A stretch of 64,000 bases of DNA from an uncultured Paracoccaceae bacterium (GTDB taxonomy: Bacteria; Pseudomonadota; Alphaproteobacteria; Rhodobacterales; Rhodobacteraceae): assembly GCA_947489325.1 (NCBI GenBank), contig CANLDA010000011.1, forward strand, positions 1-64,000. The letters are read 5' to 3'. Within the stretch, counting starts at the first letter, position 1. Every line of letters starts with the position of its first letter. Position numbers and translations under genes: made by a program. Of this stretch, positions 16,711-27,076 are shown piece after piece. The notes beneath the pieces were generated by a model. The model saw nothing but the letters and a program-made list of their open reading frames with translations. It was not told the DNA's origin and made no database searches.

Positions 16711-17415
16711 TTAGCGTTGGAAGGGAACGGGTTTCCCCAACGCAATACCTTCCGGGGAAATGGTGCAATCATAAGCCATTACCTCGACACCAGCTGCATA
16801 TGCCTGATCAAACGCTGCGGCATATGCCGAGTCAATCTCATCGGCGAGCCTCACATGCGTTACATCGGTGCGTTGCACCAGATAAAACATCATCGCACGG
16901 TGACCTTCTGACACCATGTTTTGTAATTCTACAAGATGTTTTGCTCCACGCGTGGTCACGCTATCTGGAAACTCTGCAACACCAACTTGTCGCGACAATG
17001 TCACGCTTTTCACTTCGACATACAGGTCAGGTTTTCCTGCGGCACTCAGCAAAAAATCAATGCGGCTTTTGTCACCGTATTTCACTTCGGCGCGGATATT
17101 GGGATAGGCGGACAGTTCCGGTACTTCGCCTGCCAACAAACTGGCTTTTAAGGCGCGGTTGGGCACCGAGGTATCAACGCCCGTGAAATGACCATTTTCA
17201 TGATCCACCAATCGCCAGCCATATTTCAGTTTTTTCTTGGGGTCGTCATTCGGTTCCAGCCAAATCCGTGTTCCAGGGCTGGCCAAACCCATCATGGAGC
17301 CAGGATTGGCACAATGGGCCGTGACTTCGCGACCATCTTCCAATCGTACATCTGCAAGAAAGCGCTTATAGCGACGGATCAACACAGCGGGGATAAGAGG
17401 GGTTTGAAAGAGCAT
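16711..17415 (-). CDS. sfsA: DNA/RNA nuclease SfsA family protein
   Basis: 234 residues, the usual length. Family features are LIRRYKRFLADVRL, TAHCANPGSMMGL, SRIDFLLS with the nuclease Asp, YVEVKSVTLS with the Glu-x-Lys catalytic pair, and FPDSVTTRGAKHL. This is a restriction-endonuclease-like fold. SfsA was named for an effect on sugar fermentation in E. coli; its in vivo role here is unclear. It is divergent from the CinA-like gene with only 57 bases between start codons. Confidence 0.93.
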   Translation of the reverse strand: MLFQTPLIPAVLIRRYKRFLADVRLEDGREVTAHCANPGSMMGLASPGTRIWLEPNDDPKKKLKYGWRLVDHENGHFTGVDTSVPNRALKASLLAGEVPELSAYPNIRAEVKYGDKSRIDFLLSAAGKPDLYVEVKSVTLSRQVGVAEFPDSVTTRGAKHLVELQNMVSEGHRAMMFYLVQRTDVTHVRLADEIDSAYAAAFDQAYAAGVEVMAYDCTISPEGIALGKPVPFQR

Positions 17416-17472
17416 AAGAGCGGCCTATACCTCAGGTGGCGGACACACAAGTCACGAGATCAAGGAGTGATT

Positions 17473-18192
17473 ATGACGAACCCCACTGCTGCGATGCTTG
17501 TGATTGGTGACGAAATTCTCTCGGGACGGACACGCGATGCCAATATGCATTTTCTTGCGGGCGAGTTGACCAAACACGGCATTGATCTGAAAGAAGTGCG
17601 TGTTGTTAGCGATGACGCCGGTGCCATCGTGCAATCGTTGCAAAGTCTGGCCAAACACTATGACTCGGTGTTTACCTCTGGTGGCATTGGGCCCACCCAT
17701 GACGATATCACGGCTGATTGTGTGGCCCAGGCCTTTGGGCGCTCTATTGACGTTCGTGAAGACGCGCGCGCATTGCTTGCGACGCATTATGAAAACTCTG
17801 GGTTGGAGTTGAACGAGGCGCGTCTTCGTATGGCACGTATTCCCGAAGGTGCAGATCTGATCGACAATCCAGTATCCGTAGCCCCAGGGTTTGTTGTGCA
17901 AAATGTATATGTCATGGCTGGTGTGCCCAGTGTTTTTCAAGCAATGGTCGCAAGTGTTCTGCCAGAGCTGACATTCGGGCAACCCCTATTGTCTCAAAGT
18001 TTGCGCTTGATGCGCGGAGAAGGGGATATTGCGGGGCCTTTACGACAGTTGGCTCATGCATTTCCTGATCTGTCAATTGGCTCTTATCCCTTTCAAAAGG
18101 ATGGGGCATATGGATCAAATATTGTTGTGCGCGGAACCGATGGTGCCATGGTGGATGCCGCGATGACGCGCTTGGCGGAGATTTTCACATGA
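17473..18192 (+). CDS. CinA-like molybdopterin-binding-domain protein (no deamidase domain)
   Basis: 239 residues from ATG 17473, with AAGGAG six bases upstream; an in-frame upstream extension to 17188 overlaps sfsA and is not credible. It consists of the MoCF-binding/CinA N-terminal domain: LVIGDEILSGRTRDAN, VFTSGGIGPTHDDITAD and VYVMAGVPSVFQAM. The nicotinamide-nucleotide amidase (CinA C-terminal) domain is absent, as in the short alphaproteobacterial CinA-like proteins. Members of this family hydrolyse ADP-ribose or FAD in some species; the function here is not known. It overlaps the GNAT gene by four bases. Confidence 0.87.
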   Translation: MTNPTAAMLVIGDEILSGRTRDANMHFLAGELTKHGIDLKEVRVVSDDAGAIVQSLQSLAKHYDSVFTSGGIGPTHDDITADCVAQAFGRSIDVREDARALLATHYENSGLELNEARLRMARIPEGADLIDNPVSVAPGFVVQNVYVMAGVPSVFQAMVASVLPELTFGQPLLSQSLRLMRGEGDIAGPLRQLAHAFPDLSIGSYPFQKDGAYGSNIVVRGTDGAMVDAAMTRLAEIFT

Positions 18193-18920
18193 GTTTGCCT
18201 TCTCTCCCAAAACTCTATGACGTGCTTGAGGCGACCTGGCCTGCAGCGTCGTGTTCTGATTGTGGACCCTTCACAATTCGGGACGGTCAACAGGGTGGTA
18301 AGCGGGTTTGTGCGGCAACTGCGGAAGATGTAGTATCTGAGAAGGACATCCCCACTGCCGAGGCCGCAATGCAAGCTTTAGGGCAAGACGCATTGTTCAT
18401 GGTGCGTGCCCAAGAGGATGCTTTTGATCAAACACTTGCCCAAGCTGGATATGAAGTGATTGATCCAGTCAATATTTATGTCGCCCGTGCGGAAGATCTA
18501 GCCACAGAATTGCCGCCACGGACTGTGGCCATCCCAGCGTGGGGTCCTCTAAAAATTATGGAGGAAATATGGGCGCGAGGGGGCATTGGTCTTGGGCGGA
18601 TCAACGTGATGCATCGAGCGTGCTCTCCCAAAGCTGGGCTGATCAATCGTTGGCAGGACAAACCTGCAGGTACGTCATTCATTGCGATGCATGATGACAT
18701 CACGATGTTGCACGCGCTGGAAATTCTACCTGAGTTCCGTCGTGCTGGGCTGGGTCGTTGGGCCATGCGGCGCGCGGCGTTCTGGACGTTGCAACACGGC
18801 GGTGAATACCTGTCTGTCATATGCACAGTCGATAACGAAGCCGCGAACGCGCTGTATAAGGGCTTGGGCATGACCTGTCAGGGGCGTTATCATTATCGTA
18901 TTAAGTCGGAGCTCAACTGA
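18189..18920 (+). CDS. GNAT-family N-acetyltransferase
   Basis: 243 residues. The acetyl-CoA-binding motif A is RRAGLGRWAMRRAAFW near residue 182, followed by the NEAANALYKGLGM motif near residue 217, typical of GNATs. The N-terminal half is divergent (a second degenerate GNAT-like lobe or a substrate domain). The acceptor is unknown. It is coupled by overlap to the CinA-like gene before it and to the AhpD-like gene after it, suggesting one operon from 17473 to 20451. Confidence 0.83.
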   Translation: MSLPSLPKLYDVLEATWPAASCSDCGPFTIRDGQQGGKRVCAATAEDVVSEKDIPTAEAAMQALGQDALFMVRAQEDAFDQTLAQAGYEVIDPVNIYVARAEDLATELPPRTVAIPAWGPLKIMEEIWARGGIGLGRINVMHRACSPKAGLINRWQDKPAGTSFIAMHDDITMLHALEILPEFRRAGLGRWAMRRAAFWTLQHGGEYLSVICTVDNEAANALYKGLGMTCQGRYHYRIKSELN

Positions 18921-19492
18921 TGCCAAAACATGACTGTCCCACAGCACTTGATTTGCCCATGATGGACCCGTTACCTACAGAGATACAAAAGTACTTTGAT
19001 ATCTGTCAGGAAAAGCTGGGCATGGTTCCCAATGTACTCAAGGCCTATGCTTTTGCCGCAGAAAAATTGAACGCTTTCACGGCGATGTACAATGATCTGA
19101 TGCTGGCGGACAGCGGCCTGACCAAGCTTGAGCGTGAGATGATTGCCGTGGTCGTCAGCTCCATCAACAAATGCTTTTATTGCCTTGTTGCGCATGGGGC
19201 CGCGGTGCGGGAATTATCCGGTGATCCGACGCTTGGGGAAAAAATGGCAATGAATTATCGCATGGCGGATCTTGATCCGCGGCAAAGGGCTATGCTTGAT
19301 TTTGCTGCATTGATCACCACTTCAAGTGCAACAATTGAAGAGCAGGATCGTCAGGCGCTGCGTGATGTCGGCCTGAGCGATCGTGATATCTGGGACATCG
19401 CCAATGTTGCGGGTTTTTTTAATATGACGAACCGGGTGGCCTCTGCCACAGCAATGCAGCCTAACGAAGAGTATCACGCGCAATGCCGATGA
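18920..19492 (+). CDS. AhpD/carboxymuconolactone decarboxylase-like peroxidase-related protein
   Basis: 190 residues, starting one base inside the preceding stop (TGATG). It has the AhpD-like core with the redox motif CFYCLVAHG (C-x-x-C and His) near residues 90-98. The N-terminal 'EIQKYFDICQEKLGMVPNVLKAYA' is typical of the uncharacterised peroxidase-related subfamily. It probably reduces peroxides or dithiols. The partner reductase is unknown. Confidence 0.88.
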   Translation: MPKHDCPTALDLPMMDPLPTEIQKYFDICQEKLGMVPNVLKAYAFAAEKLNAFTAMYNDLMLADSGLTKLEREMIAVVVSSINKCFYCLVAHGAAVRELSGDPTLGEKMAMNYRMADLDPRQRAMLDFAALITTSSATIEEQDRQALRDVGLSDRDIWDIANVAGFFNMTNRVASATAMQPNEEYHAQCR

Positions 19493-20451
19493 AATATTTT
19501 GCTGTCATATCCGCATGTTTGTTGTGTGCAACGCAGGCGTTGTCGCAGGCCCATGGCTGGTTACAACCTGTCGGTGCTGAATTGGTTACAGAAAACTTGA
19601 CTGACACAGGGCAATATATGCTCCCCAATGCGCCATTTGCTGATGGGGCAATGGTCACCCAAGAAATCAGCGGCAGTATTATGCGCCAAATCTGGCGTAT
19701 CGACAGTACGACGGCGACCACAGAACAGATCATGGCCCCTTTGCGAAACGCCATTGAAGAGGCGGATATGAGCATTCGGTTAGATTGTCTGTCTGCAGCC
19801 TGTGGGGGGTTTGATTTCAGGTTTGGAACAGAGGTTCTGCCCGCACCTCATATGTATGTTGATTTGGCGGATTTCAGATTTCTGTCTGCCACTGGTGAGG
19901 GCGGAACGCCCGCGGGTATAAGTATTCTGGTCAGTCGCACAGAGACAGTGGGCCTTGTGCAGATCATCCAAGTAAACGAGACAAGCGAAGAACCTTCTTC
20001 GGTCGAAGGCAGCCTTGTTTCGTTGGTGGGAGAGGAAGATCCAGAGATTGTATTAGCAGGCGAACCCACCCCTGTGGAATTAGGATATGCAGAGTTGCTT
20101 GTTGCGGCCGGTCACGTTGTTTTGGGTGATCTGAAATTCGCGACGGGAACCACAAACCTTGAGGACAGTGATTATCCATCGCTCGAGGAATTGGCCACGT
20201 GGCTTTTGGCAAATCCGGATCAACGTATCACCCTTGTGGGACACACTGATAATGTGGGGGCCCTGAAGGATAACATTGCTTTGTCACGTGCTCGTGCTAC
20301 GACTGCGATGGATTACTTGGTGGGAAAATACGGTATCAAGCCCGATCAAGTGTTGGCAGAAGGGGTTGGGTATCTTTCGCCAATTGCCCCAAACGCAACT
20401 GCCGAAGATCGTGCGCGCAATCGCCGGGTCGAAGCGGTATTGATGCAATAA
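19489..20451 (+). CDS. OmpA-family outer-membrane/periplasmic protein
   Basis: 320 residues from ATG 19489, which overlaps the previous stop as ATGA; ATG 19483 is equally possible. A signal peptide ends near ALS-QAHG. Residues 20-190 are an unassigned N-terminal domain with two cysteines (CLSAACGG). The C-terminal 115 residues are an OmpA peptidoglycan-binding domain: FATGTTNLEDSDYPSLEEL, ITLVGHTDNVG, LSRARATTAMDYL and RNRRVEAVLM. It should anchor to peptidoglycan. A strong terminator follows directly. Confidence 0.88.
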   Translation: MKYFAVISACLLCATQALSQAHGWLQPVGAELVTENLTDTGQYMLPNAPFADGAMVTQEISGSIMRQIWRIDSTTATTEQIMAPLRNAIEEADMSIRLDCLSAACGGFDFRFGTEVLPAPHMYVDLADFRFLSATGEGGTPAGISILVSRTETVGLVQIIQVNETSEEPSSVEGSLVSLVGEEDPEIVLAGEPTPVELGYAELLVAAGHVVLGDLKFATGTTNLEDSDYPSLEELATWLLANPDQRITLVGHTDNVGALKDNIALSRARATTAMDYLVGKYGIKPDQVLAEGVGYLSPIAPNATAEDRARNRRVEAVLMQ

Positions 20452-20479
20452 AAAACCCGGGAAACGCCCCGGGTTTTTA
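20451..20479. terminator. Bidirectional rho-independent terminator
   Basis: AAAAACCCGGG and CCCGGGTTTTT arms around a short loop. It is symmetric, with A and T runs on both sides, so it can stop both the OmpA operon and the convergent LysR gene. Confidence 0.9.
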
Positions 20480-20502
20480 GCCTGCAAAAAGAACGTTACT
20501 CG

Positions 20503-21408
20503 TTACCAATCTGTTGGTCCTTTATCTGCAAAGGAATGGACCAGGAAATCAATGAATGCGCGCACCTTGGGCTGCGTGAAACGACCGGGTGGGTAGACCG
20601 CATAGATGCCTTGGGTTTCGGTGGGCAAAGAAGGAATGACATCCTCTACCAGACCTTGTTCCATAGCGTCCGAATATAAGAAGCTGGGCAAATAGGCGAT
20701 GCCAAGGCCCGCCATCGCTGCATTCAGCAGGGATTGACCGTCGTTCACGCTCAACCATCCTGCTGTGCGTACCTGACGTTTTTCTCCAGAGGGGGCGGTT
20801 AGTTTCCACACGGCTCCATTGGCCTGACTGGAGTAGTGCAACAGCTTGTGCTCATTTAGATCGTCGATCTTTTCTGGGCGCCCGAATTTTTCAAAATACT
20901 CTGGGCTGGCGATCATGCGTTTTGTGGTTTCCGTCAATTTACGTGCCCGCAGGGTGCTGTCTTCCAGCTCTCCAATGCGGATGGCCATGTCAAAGCCTTC
21001 GGAAATCAGTTCAACATAACGGTTGTTCAACACCATGTTGACGGTGATGTCGGGAAAATCATTCAGGAATTCACCCAAAACCGGACTGAGATGATTAACG
21101 CCAAAGTCAGTTGCGACGCTAATCCGTAACAGGCCGGATGGGGCCGATTGCATGGATGTCACAAGAGCGTCTGCTTCGCCTGCATCATTAAGAACGCGGC
21201 GAGCGCGATCATAATAGGCCAATCCGATTTCTGTTGGGCTGACACGGCGTGTTGTGCGATTTAACAGCCGCGCGCCCAGTCGGGCCTCAAGGCTGGACAC
21301 ATGTTTTGAAACGGCAGATTTGGAAATGCCCATCTTTTTGGCGGCATCCGTAAACCCGCCCTGATCCACAACCGTGGCAAATGCTTCCATTTCCGTTAGG
21401 CGATCCAT
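20503..21408 (-). CDS. LysR-family transcriptional regulator
   Basis: 301 residues from ATG 21408, with GAGG eight bases upstream; three extra upstream codons are possible. The N-terminal winged HTH is AFATVVDQGGFTDAAKKMGI followed by SKSAVSKHVSSLEARLGARL. The effector domain begins near residue 90 (SGLLRISVATDFGVNHL). It resembles the CrgA/AaeR-like subgroup that regulates many stress or aromatic-compound genes. No divergent target gene is visible, so its regulon cannot be inferred. Confidence 0.92.
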   Translation of the reverse strand: MDRLTEMEAFATVVDQGGFTDAAKKMGISKSAVSKHVSSLEARLGARLLNRTTRRVSPTEIGLAYYDRARRVLNDAGEADALVTSMQSAPSGLLRISVATDFGVNHLSPVLGEFLNDFPDITVNMVLNNRYVELISEGFDMAIRIGELEDSTLRARKLTETTKRMIASPEYFEKFGRPEKIDDLNEHKLLHYSSQANGAVWKLTAPSGEKRQVRTAGWLSVNDGQSLLNAAMAGLGIAYLPSFLYSDAMEQGLVEDVIPSLPTETQGIYAVYPPGRFTQPKVRAFIDFLVHSFADKGPTDW

Positions 21409-21559
21409 TGTTCGCACCTCTTCCTACTCGTTACATAATTTAATGGCCGCCAATTCTGTCAGGATAAGGGCAAGGGGGGGACAATATCCGGGTATTGTCA
21501 GGGATCGTTTGCGGCGGGGAAACAGAGAAACAATGCGTGCAATTGTTTCGGATTGCGTA

Positions 21560-22291
21560 TCAGATCACTTTTTCGAACTGTTCTGCCGCTTGTAAAATGA
21601 CATCGCTGTCCTGTCCGCCAATCAACAAAAATCCGTACCCATCTTCTGACCAACTAACGGCTTCCATACCTTCCAGTTGCTTGGACTGTATGGGCTTGGT
21701 GTCCGCCGTATCGGTGGCAATTATACACAGGGCAACCGGCACACCAGTATCGGTCAGAAAGGCCAGTTGAATAAGGTCGCGACCCTCAAACCCCAGAACT
21801 TGCGCTCGTTTGAATGTCATTTTTTGACCTTCGGGCGCGCGAGTCAAATCCAGCCCCAATTGTTGCGAAACACGGGTCAGTTGTGCTTGGGCGTCGGTGT
21901 TTGTGGTGGAAACCCCCGCCAACGTCGGCGTCACATAAAGTGCCTGATAGGCGGCGACAAAATCTTGCCAGCCTGGTTCTTTGGGGCGTAATGAAGCAGT
22001 GAAGCCTGCACTTAGAAAGGCGCCAACTGCGAGTCCAGCCGCAAGCTCTCTCCATGCAAAACTGCGTTGATGAACAGGGGCAGGTAAATCGGGCATGGTC
22101 GGCGCGTCATGTAACAGCACATCATAGGCGGCTTTGATTTGCGCCTCGGAAATTCGCAAGCCGTTGAGGCGTTCAGACAGGGCCAAGTCATTTTGTACAG
22201 TCTCAGAGATGGCACGGGTTAAAGTCTCGTCCGCTTCACCATCTAGATATGCGGTCAAGTCTTCATCGCTGAAATCCGCAGCCGTTTTCAT
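21560..22291 (-). CDS. Anti-sigma factor (membrane-anchored)
   Basis: 243 residues. The N-terminal 60 residues (FSDEDLTAYLDGEADETLTR) match the cytoplasmic anti-sigma/zinc-less domain of ECF regulators. One membrane segment lies near residues 75-98 (ELAAGLAVGAFLSAGFTASL), and the C-terminal 140 residues would be periplasmic. It overlaps the sigma factor gene by four bases (ATGA), the standard sigma/anti-sigma layout. Confidence 0.87.
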   Translation of the reverse strand: MKTAADFSDEDLTAYLDGEADETLTRAISETVQNDLALSERLNGLRISEAQIKAAYDVLLHDAPTMPDLPAPVHQRSFAWRELAAGLAVGAFLSAGFTASLRPKEPGWQDFVAAYQALYVTPTLAGVSTTNTDAQAQLTRVSQQLGLDLTRAPEGQKMTFKRAQVLGFEGRDLIQLAFLTDTGVPVALCIIATDTADTKPIQSKQLEGMEAVSWSEDGYGFLLIGGQDSDVILQAAEQFEKVI

Positions 22292-22884
22292 TGGGCAGAC
22301 CCCGCACGCATAGACATGCGCTCGCCCAGTTTTGCGCGCGCGGCCGCAAGGCGGCTCATGACGGTTCCAATTGGGATATCCAACACCTCAGCACATTCCC
22401 TATAACTATAGCCTTCCACATAGACCAAAAGCACGGCGGCACGCTGTGCTTCGGGCAAGGCTTGTATCTGGGAAAACACCTGACGCGCCAGAATATTCGT
22501 TTCCATTGCCGGAGAATTGTCAGAAATTGGCGTATCTTCAATCGGAACCAATCCACCGCCTTCACGTACTTTACGCGATCTGATCTCGTTCAGCCATAGC
22601 CGTTGGGCCATTGTGAACAGCCAACGATCTAGGTGTGTGCCGGGGGTAAACAAGTCAGCCTTCTCCAGCGCACGTAGGCAGGTGGCTTGCACCAGATCAT
22701 CTGCCCAATCACGTCGACCGGTAACTGCCATGCAATATCTCCAAAGACGGGGGAATACCTCGGGCATTCCATCACGCACGATGTCTATCGAAGATTTTTT
22801 GCCAAACAGTCGAATAGAACCGCTCCGTGTCGTGTTTTCTAAATATCGCCGCCAAACAATGCAGGCATGCGTGCCTATTGGCAA
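22288..22884 (-). CDS. ECF-type RNA polymerase sigma factor
   Basis: Up to 198 residues. Region 2 is VFPRLWRYCMAVTGRRDWADDLVQATCLRALEKA, written here in two parts: VFPRLWRYCMAVTGRR and DWADDLVQATCLRALEK. Region 4 is LPEAQRAAVLLVYVEGYSYRECAEVL followed by 'IPIGTVMSRLAAARAKL'. The start is uncertain: the longest frame begins at TTG 22884, only 21 bases from the divergent DUF4399 gene, which leaves no room for promoters. ATG 22767, or a start between, is more plausible. It should be held by the downstream anti-sigma factor and released by an envelope signal. The DUF4399 gene could be a target. Confidence 0.87.
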   Translation of the reverse strand: MPIGTHACIVWRRYLENTTRSGSIRLFGKKSSIDIVRDGMPEVFPRLWRYCMAVTGRRDWADDLVQATCLRALEKADLFTPGTHLDRWLFTMAQRLWLNEIRSRKVREGGGLVPIEDTPISDNSPAMETNILARQVFSQIQALPEAQRAAVLLVYVEGYSYRECAEVLDIPIGTVMSRLAAARAKLGERMSMRAGSAQ

Positions 22885-22905
22885 ATCACGACCGGAGGAT
22901 CAGAA

Positions 22906-23343
22906 ATGAAAAGAACGTTAGCAATTGTTGCAATTACCCTTATGGCGGCCCCTGCCTTTGCCGGGGAAACCCCACGTGCTGATGATGCGCAGGTGTATTT
23001 TGTAAACCTTAAAGACGGCGACACCGTGCACAGCCCGGTCAAAGTTGTTTTTGGCCTCTCAGGTATGGGTGTGGCCCCGGCGGGAACGGAAAATGACAAC
23101 ACGGGTCATCATCACCTATTTGTTGATCGCCCAGCGTTAGGTGCAGGGGCGGACGATGCAGAGACTTTGGAAAATGGCATTCCGTCTGATGAGCACCATG
23201 TGCATTTTGGCGGTGGGCAAACGGAAACCTCGCTGACCCTTACGCCGGGGGAGCATACGCTGCAAATGGTTCTGGGTGATCTTTATCACGTCCCCCATGG
23301 CGACCCGGTGGTATCAGACGTCATCACCATTATGGTGAAGTAA
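22906..23343 (+). CDS. DUF4399-domain periplasmic protein
   Basis: 145 residues, with GGAGGA seven bases before ATG 22906. A Sec signal peptide ends at AFA-GETP. The mature part is a DUF4399 domain: 'VYFVNLKDGDTVHSPVKVVFGL' (two parts VYFVNLKDGD and TVHSPVKVVFGL), NTGHHHLFVD, HHVHFGGGQTE and LTPGEHTLQMVLGD. The clustered histidines suggest metal binding, but the function is unknown. It is divergent from the ECF sigma/anti-sigma pair and may belong to its regulon. Confidence 0.87.
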   Translation: MKRTLAIVAITLMAAPAFAGETPRADDAQVYFVNLKDGDTVHSPVKVVFGLSGMGVAPAGTENDNTGHHHLFVDRPALGAGADDAETLENGIPSDEHHVHFGGGQTETSLTLTPGEHTLQMVLGDLYHVPHGDPVVSDVITIMVK

Positions 23344-23433
23344 CATGCTTTCAACGTGAGTGGTTGAAGGAATGTGCCTTGCCTCCATGCATCCCCATTG
23401 TGTGGCAAGGTTTGTATTAGGTAACGAGTATTG

Positions 23434-23469
23434 AAGGCGCCTGCTCTGTTAAGAGTGGGCGCCTTTTCT

Positions 23470-23470
<1 letters not shown>
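23434..23470. terminator. Bidirectional terminator between DUF4399 and fadH-like genes
   Basis: Stem AAGGCGCC / GGCGCCTT extended by TGCTCT/AGAGTG pairing, followed by a T-rich tail on the plus strand. It reaches the end of the convergent flavoprotein gene. Confidence 0.8.
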
Positions 23471-25527
<2,057 letters not shown>

Positions 25528-25579
25528 CTATATGCACATGTTATGTCACGCTCTACGCAGCGTCAGCCTGACGTCGCGT

Positions 25580-26494
25580 TTATTTCAGGCACGTGGCTAT
25601 GGTTTTCGCCATTTGCAGCAACAGATTGGGATACATCCCCACCCCCTGAGGCAAGTCAACGCCCAATGGATCAAGCTGTGCCACCCGCGCACCACTGTTG
25701 GAAATCACTGTGGTGACCAGTCCAGAATTGTACTGCGGTTCCGAAAAGACACATCGCACGTTCAGATCTTGCAGAACGTGTTGTATTTCGGAAATACGCG
25801 CGGGGCTGGGGGGCGTGGCATCAGCAAGGGAAATTGCGCCTGCGGCCGCAAGCCCAAAGCGTGTTTCAAAATGTTGATACGCATCGTGGAAAACAATGAA
25901 AGGCGTTGTGCGTTTGCCCTCCAGAATGGCGTTAATTTGCGCCTGTGTCGCGATGATCTCTACCTGTGCACGCTGGGCGTTTTCCTGATATCGGGCAGCA
26001 TTTTCTGGATCATGCGCTGCAAGCGTTTCTGCAATGGTTTGCAACCAAACAATGGCATTTTTAGGATCAAGCCAGACATGAGGATCTGCCGTTTCATGGT
26101 GGTCATGCCCTTCCTCTTCGTCATGATGTTCAAATGACACCCCTTCACGAAATGGCAAGTTTTGGGTATCGGGCAGATCCATCAATTGGACAGAAGGCGC
26201 ATCAGGGTTCAATGTGGCAATAGTATCGTGCAACCACGGAGTCAAAGCATCGCCCACCCATATCACAACATCAGCTTTTTCAAGTGTGGCTGCTTCGGAT
26301 GGGCGCATCGCATAGCCATGCGGAGAAGCGCCCGGACGGATCACCAAGTCAGGTGTGGCAATCCCTTCCATCACATCAGAAACAAGGGCATGAATGGGGG
26401 GAATGTCCGTTGCGACACGTGGGGCATCCGCAGCAAGGGATTGTGTGAAAAGGGTCATCAGGCCAGCAGACCAAAGCAGAGATCGAAGCATCAT
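25580..26494 (-). CDS. znuA: Zinc ABC transporter substrate-binding protein
   Basis: 304 residues. A signal peptide ends near SLA-ADAP. The cluster A-I binding protein has SPHGYAMRPSE with a metal-ligand His, an acidic/His loop (EHHDEEEGHDHHETADPH) typical of zinc-specific ZnuA, then VFHDAYQHFE and a conserved FSEPQYN. It captures Zn2+ in the periplasm for ZnuBC. It is transcribed divergently from zur-znuC-znuB, with Zur-box-like palindromes in the shared promoter. Confidence 0.95.
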   Translation of the reverse strand: MMLRSLLWSAGLMTLFTQSLAADAPRVATDIPPIHALVSDVMEGIATPDLVIRPGASPHGYAMRPSEAATLEKADVVIWVGDALTPWLHDTIATLNPDAPSVQLMDLPDTQNLPFREGVSFEHHDEEEGHDHHETADPHVWLDPKNAIVWLQTIAETLAAHDPENAARYQENAQRAQVEIIATQAQINAILEGKRTTPFIVFHDAYQHFETRFGLAAAGAISLADATPPSPARISEIQHVLQDLNVRCVFSEPQYNSGLVTTVISNSGARVAQLDPLGVDLPQGVGMYPNLLLQMAKTIATCLK

Positions 26495-26499
26495 ACACC

Positions 26500-26516
26500 A
26501 TGTTATCTTATAACGT
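26500..26516. promoter_or_regulatory. Zur-box-like palindrome next to znuA
   Basis: ATGTTATCTTATAACGT, close to the alphaproteobacterial Zur consensus of ATGTTATANTATAACAT type. It abuts the znuA start at 26494, where bound repressor would block transcription into znuA. Confidence 0.65.
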
Positions 26517-26523
26517 TTGCAGC

Positions 26524-26552
26524 TTGATATGTGGAATAATATAACATATCAA
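26524..26552. promoter_or_regulatory. Zur-box-like palindrome between znuA and zur
   Basis: TTGATATGT and ACATATCAA arms form a 9-bp inverted repeat around an AT-rich centre containing TATAAC. It is placed to control both znuA (leftward) and zur-znuC-znuB (rightward). Confidence 0.7.
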
Positions 26553-26581
26553 GTTGCAAACGACACAGGCGAAAGATTCTT

Positions 26582-27076
26582 ATGGGCACGATCGGATTCG
26601 AACGCCACGACCACCATTCCTGTATTGCGGGTGGCCTGGCAGCAGTGGATGCGGAATGCAAAACTCGCAGCTTGCAATTTACCCCGGTCCGCCGCCGCGT
26701 GCTTGAGATTTTGTTAAAAGAACATCGCGCGCTTGGAGCCTATGAAATCCTTGATAAACTGCGCGAAGAGGGATTGGGCTCTCAACCGCCTGTGGCCTAT
26801 CGCGCGTTGGATTTTCTGGTGGCGAATGGGTTCGCGCATAAGTTGGAACGCCTGAATGCCTTTATCGCCTGCACCCATCCGGGCACGCACCATGTACCGG
26901 TTTTCATGATTTGTCGTGAATGCGGTTCGGTGGCGGAAACCAATGCGCGGTCTGCCAAAGACATTATTGGCACCTTTGCTGATGATGCCGGATTTCAAAT
27001 CGAACGCGCTGTGATCGAGGCCGAAGGTATTTGCCCCAATTGTCGGGTTCCCATGTTGGATGGCACGTCCTCATGA
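26582..27076 (+). CDS. zur: Fur-family zinc uptake regulator Zur
   Basis: 164 residues from ATG 26582. The start GFERHDHHSCIAGG fits alphaproteobacterial Zur proteins. The DNA-binding half has LQFTPVRRRVLEILL and YRALDFLVANGFAHKL. The zinc-binding half has CTHPGTHH, a C-x-x-C (CREC) and a second C-x-x-C (CPNC) near the end. Zn-loaded Zur represses znu genes. It overlaps znuC by four bases. Confidence 0.95.
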   Translation: MGTIGFERHDHHSCIAGGLAAVDAECKTRSLQFTPVRRRVLEILLKEHRALGAYEILDKLREEGLGSQPPVAYRALDFLVANGFAHKLERLNAFIACTHPGTHHVPVFMICRECGSVAETNARSAKDIIGTFADDAGFQIERAVIEAEGICPNCRVPMLDGTSS

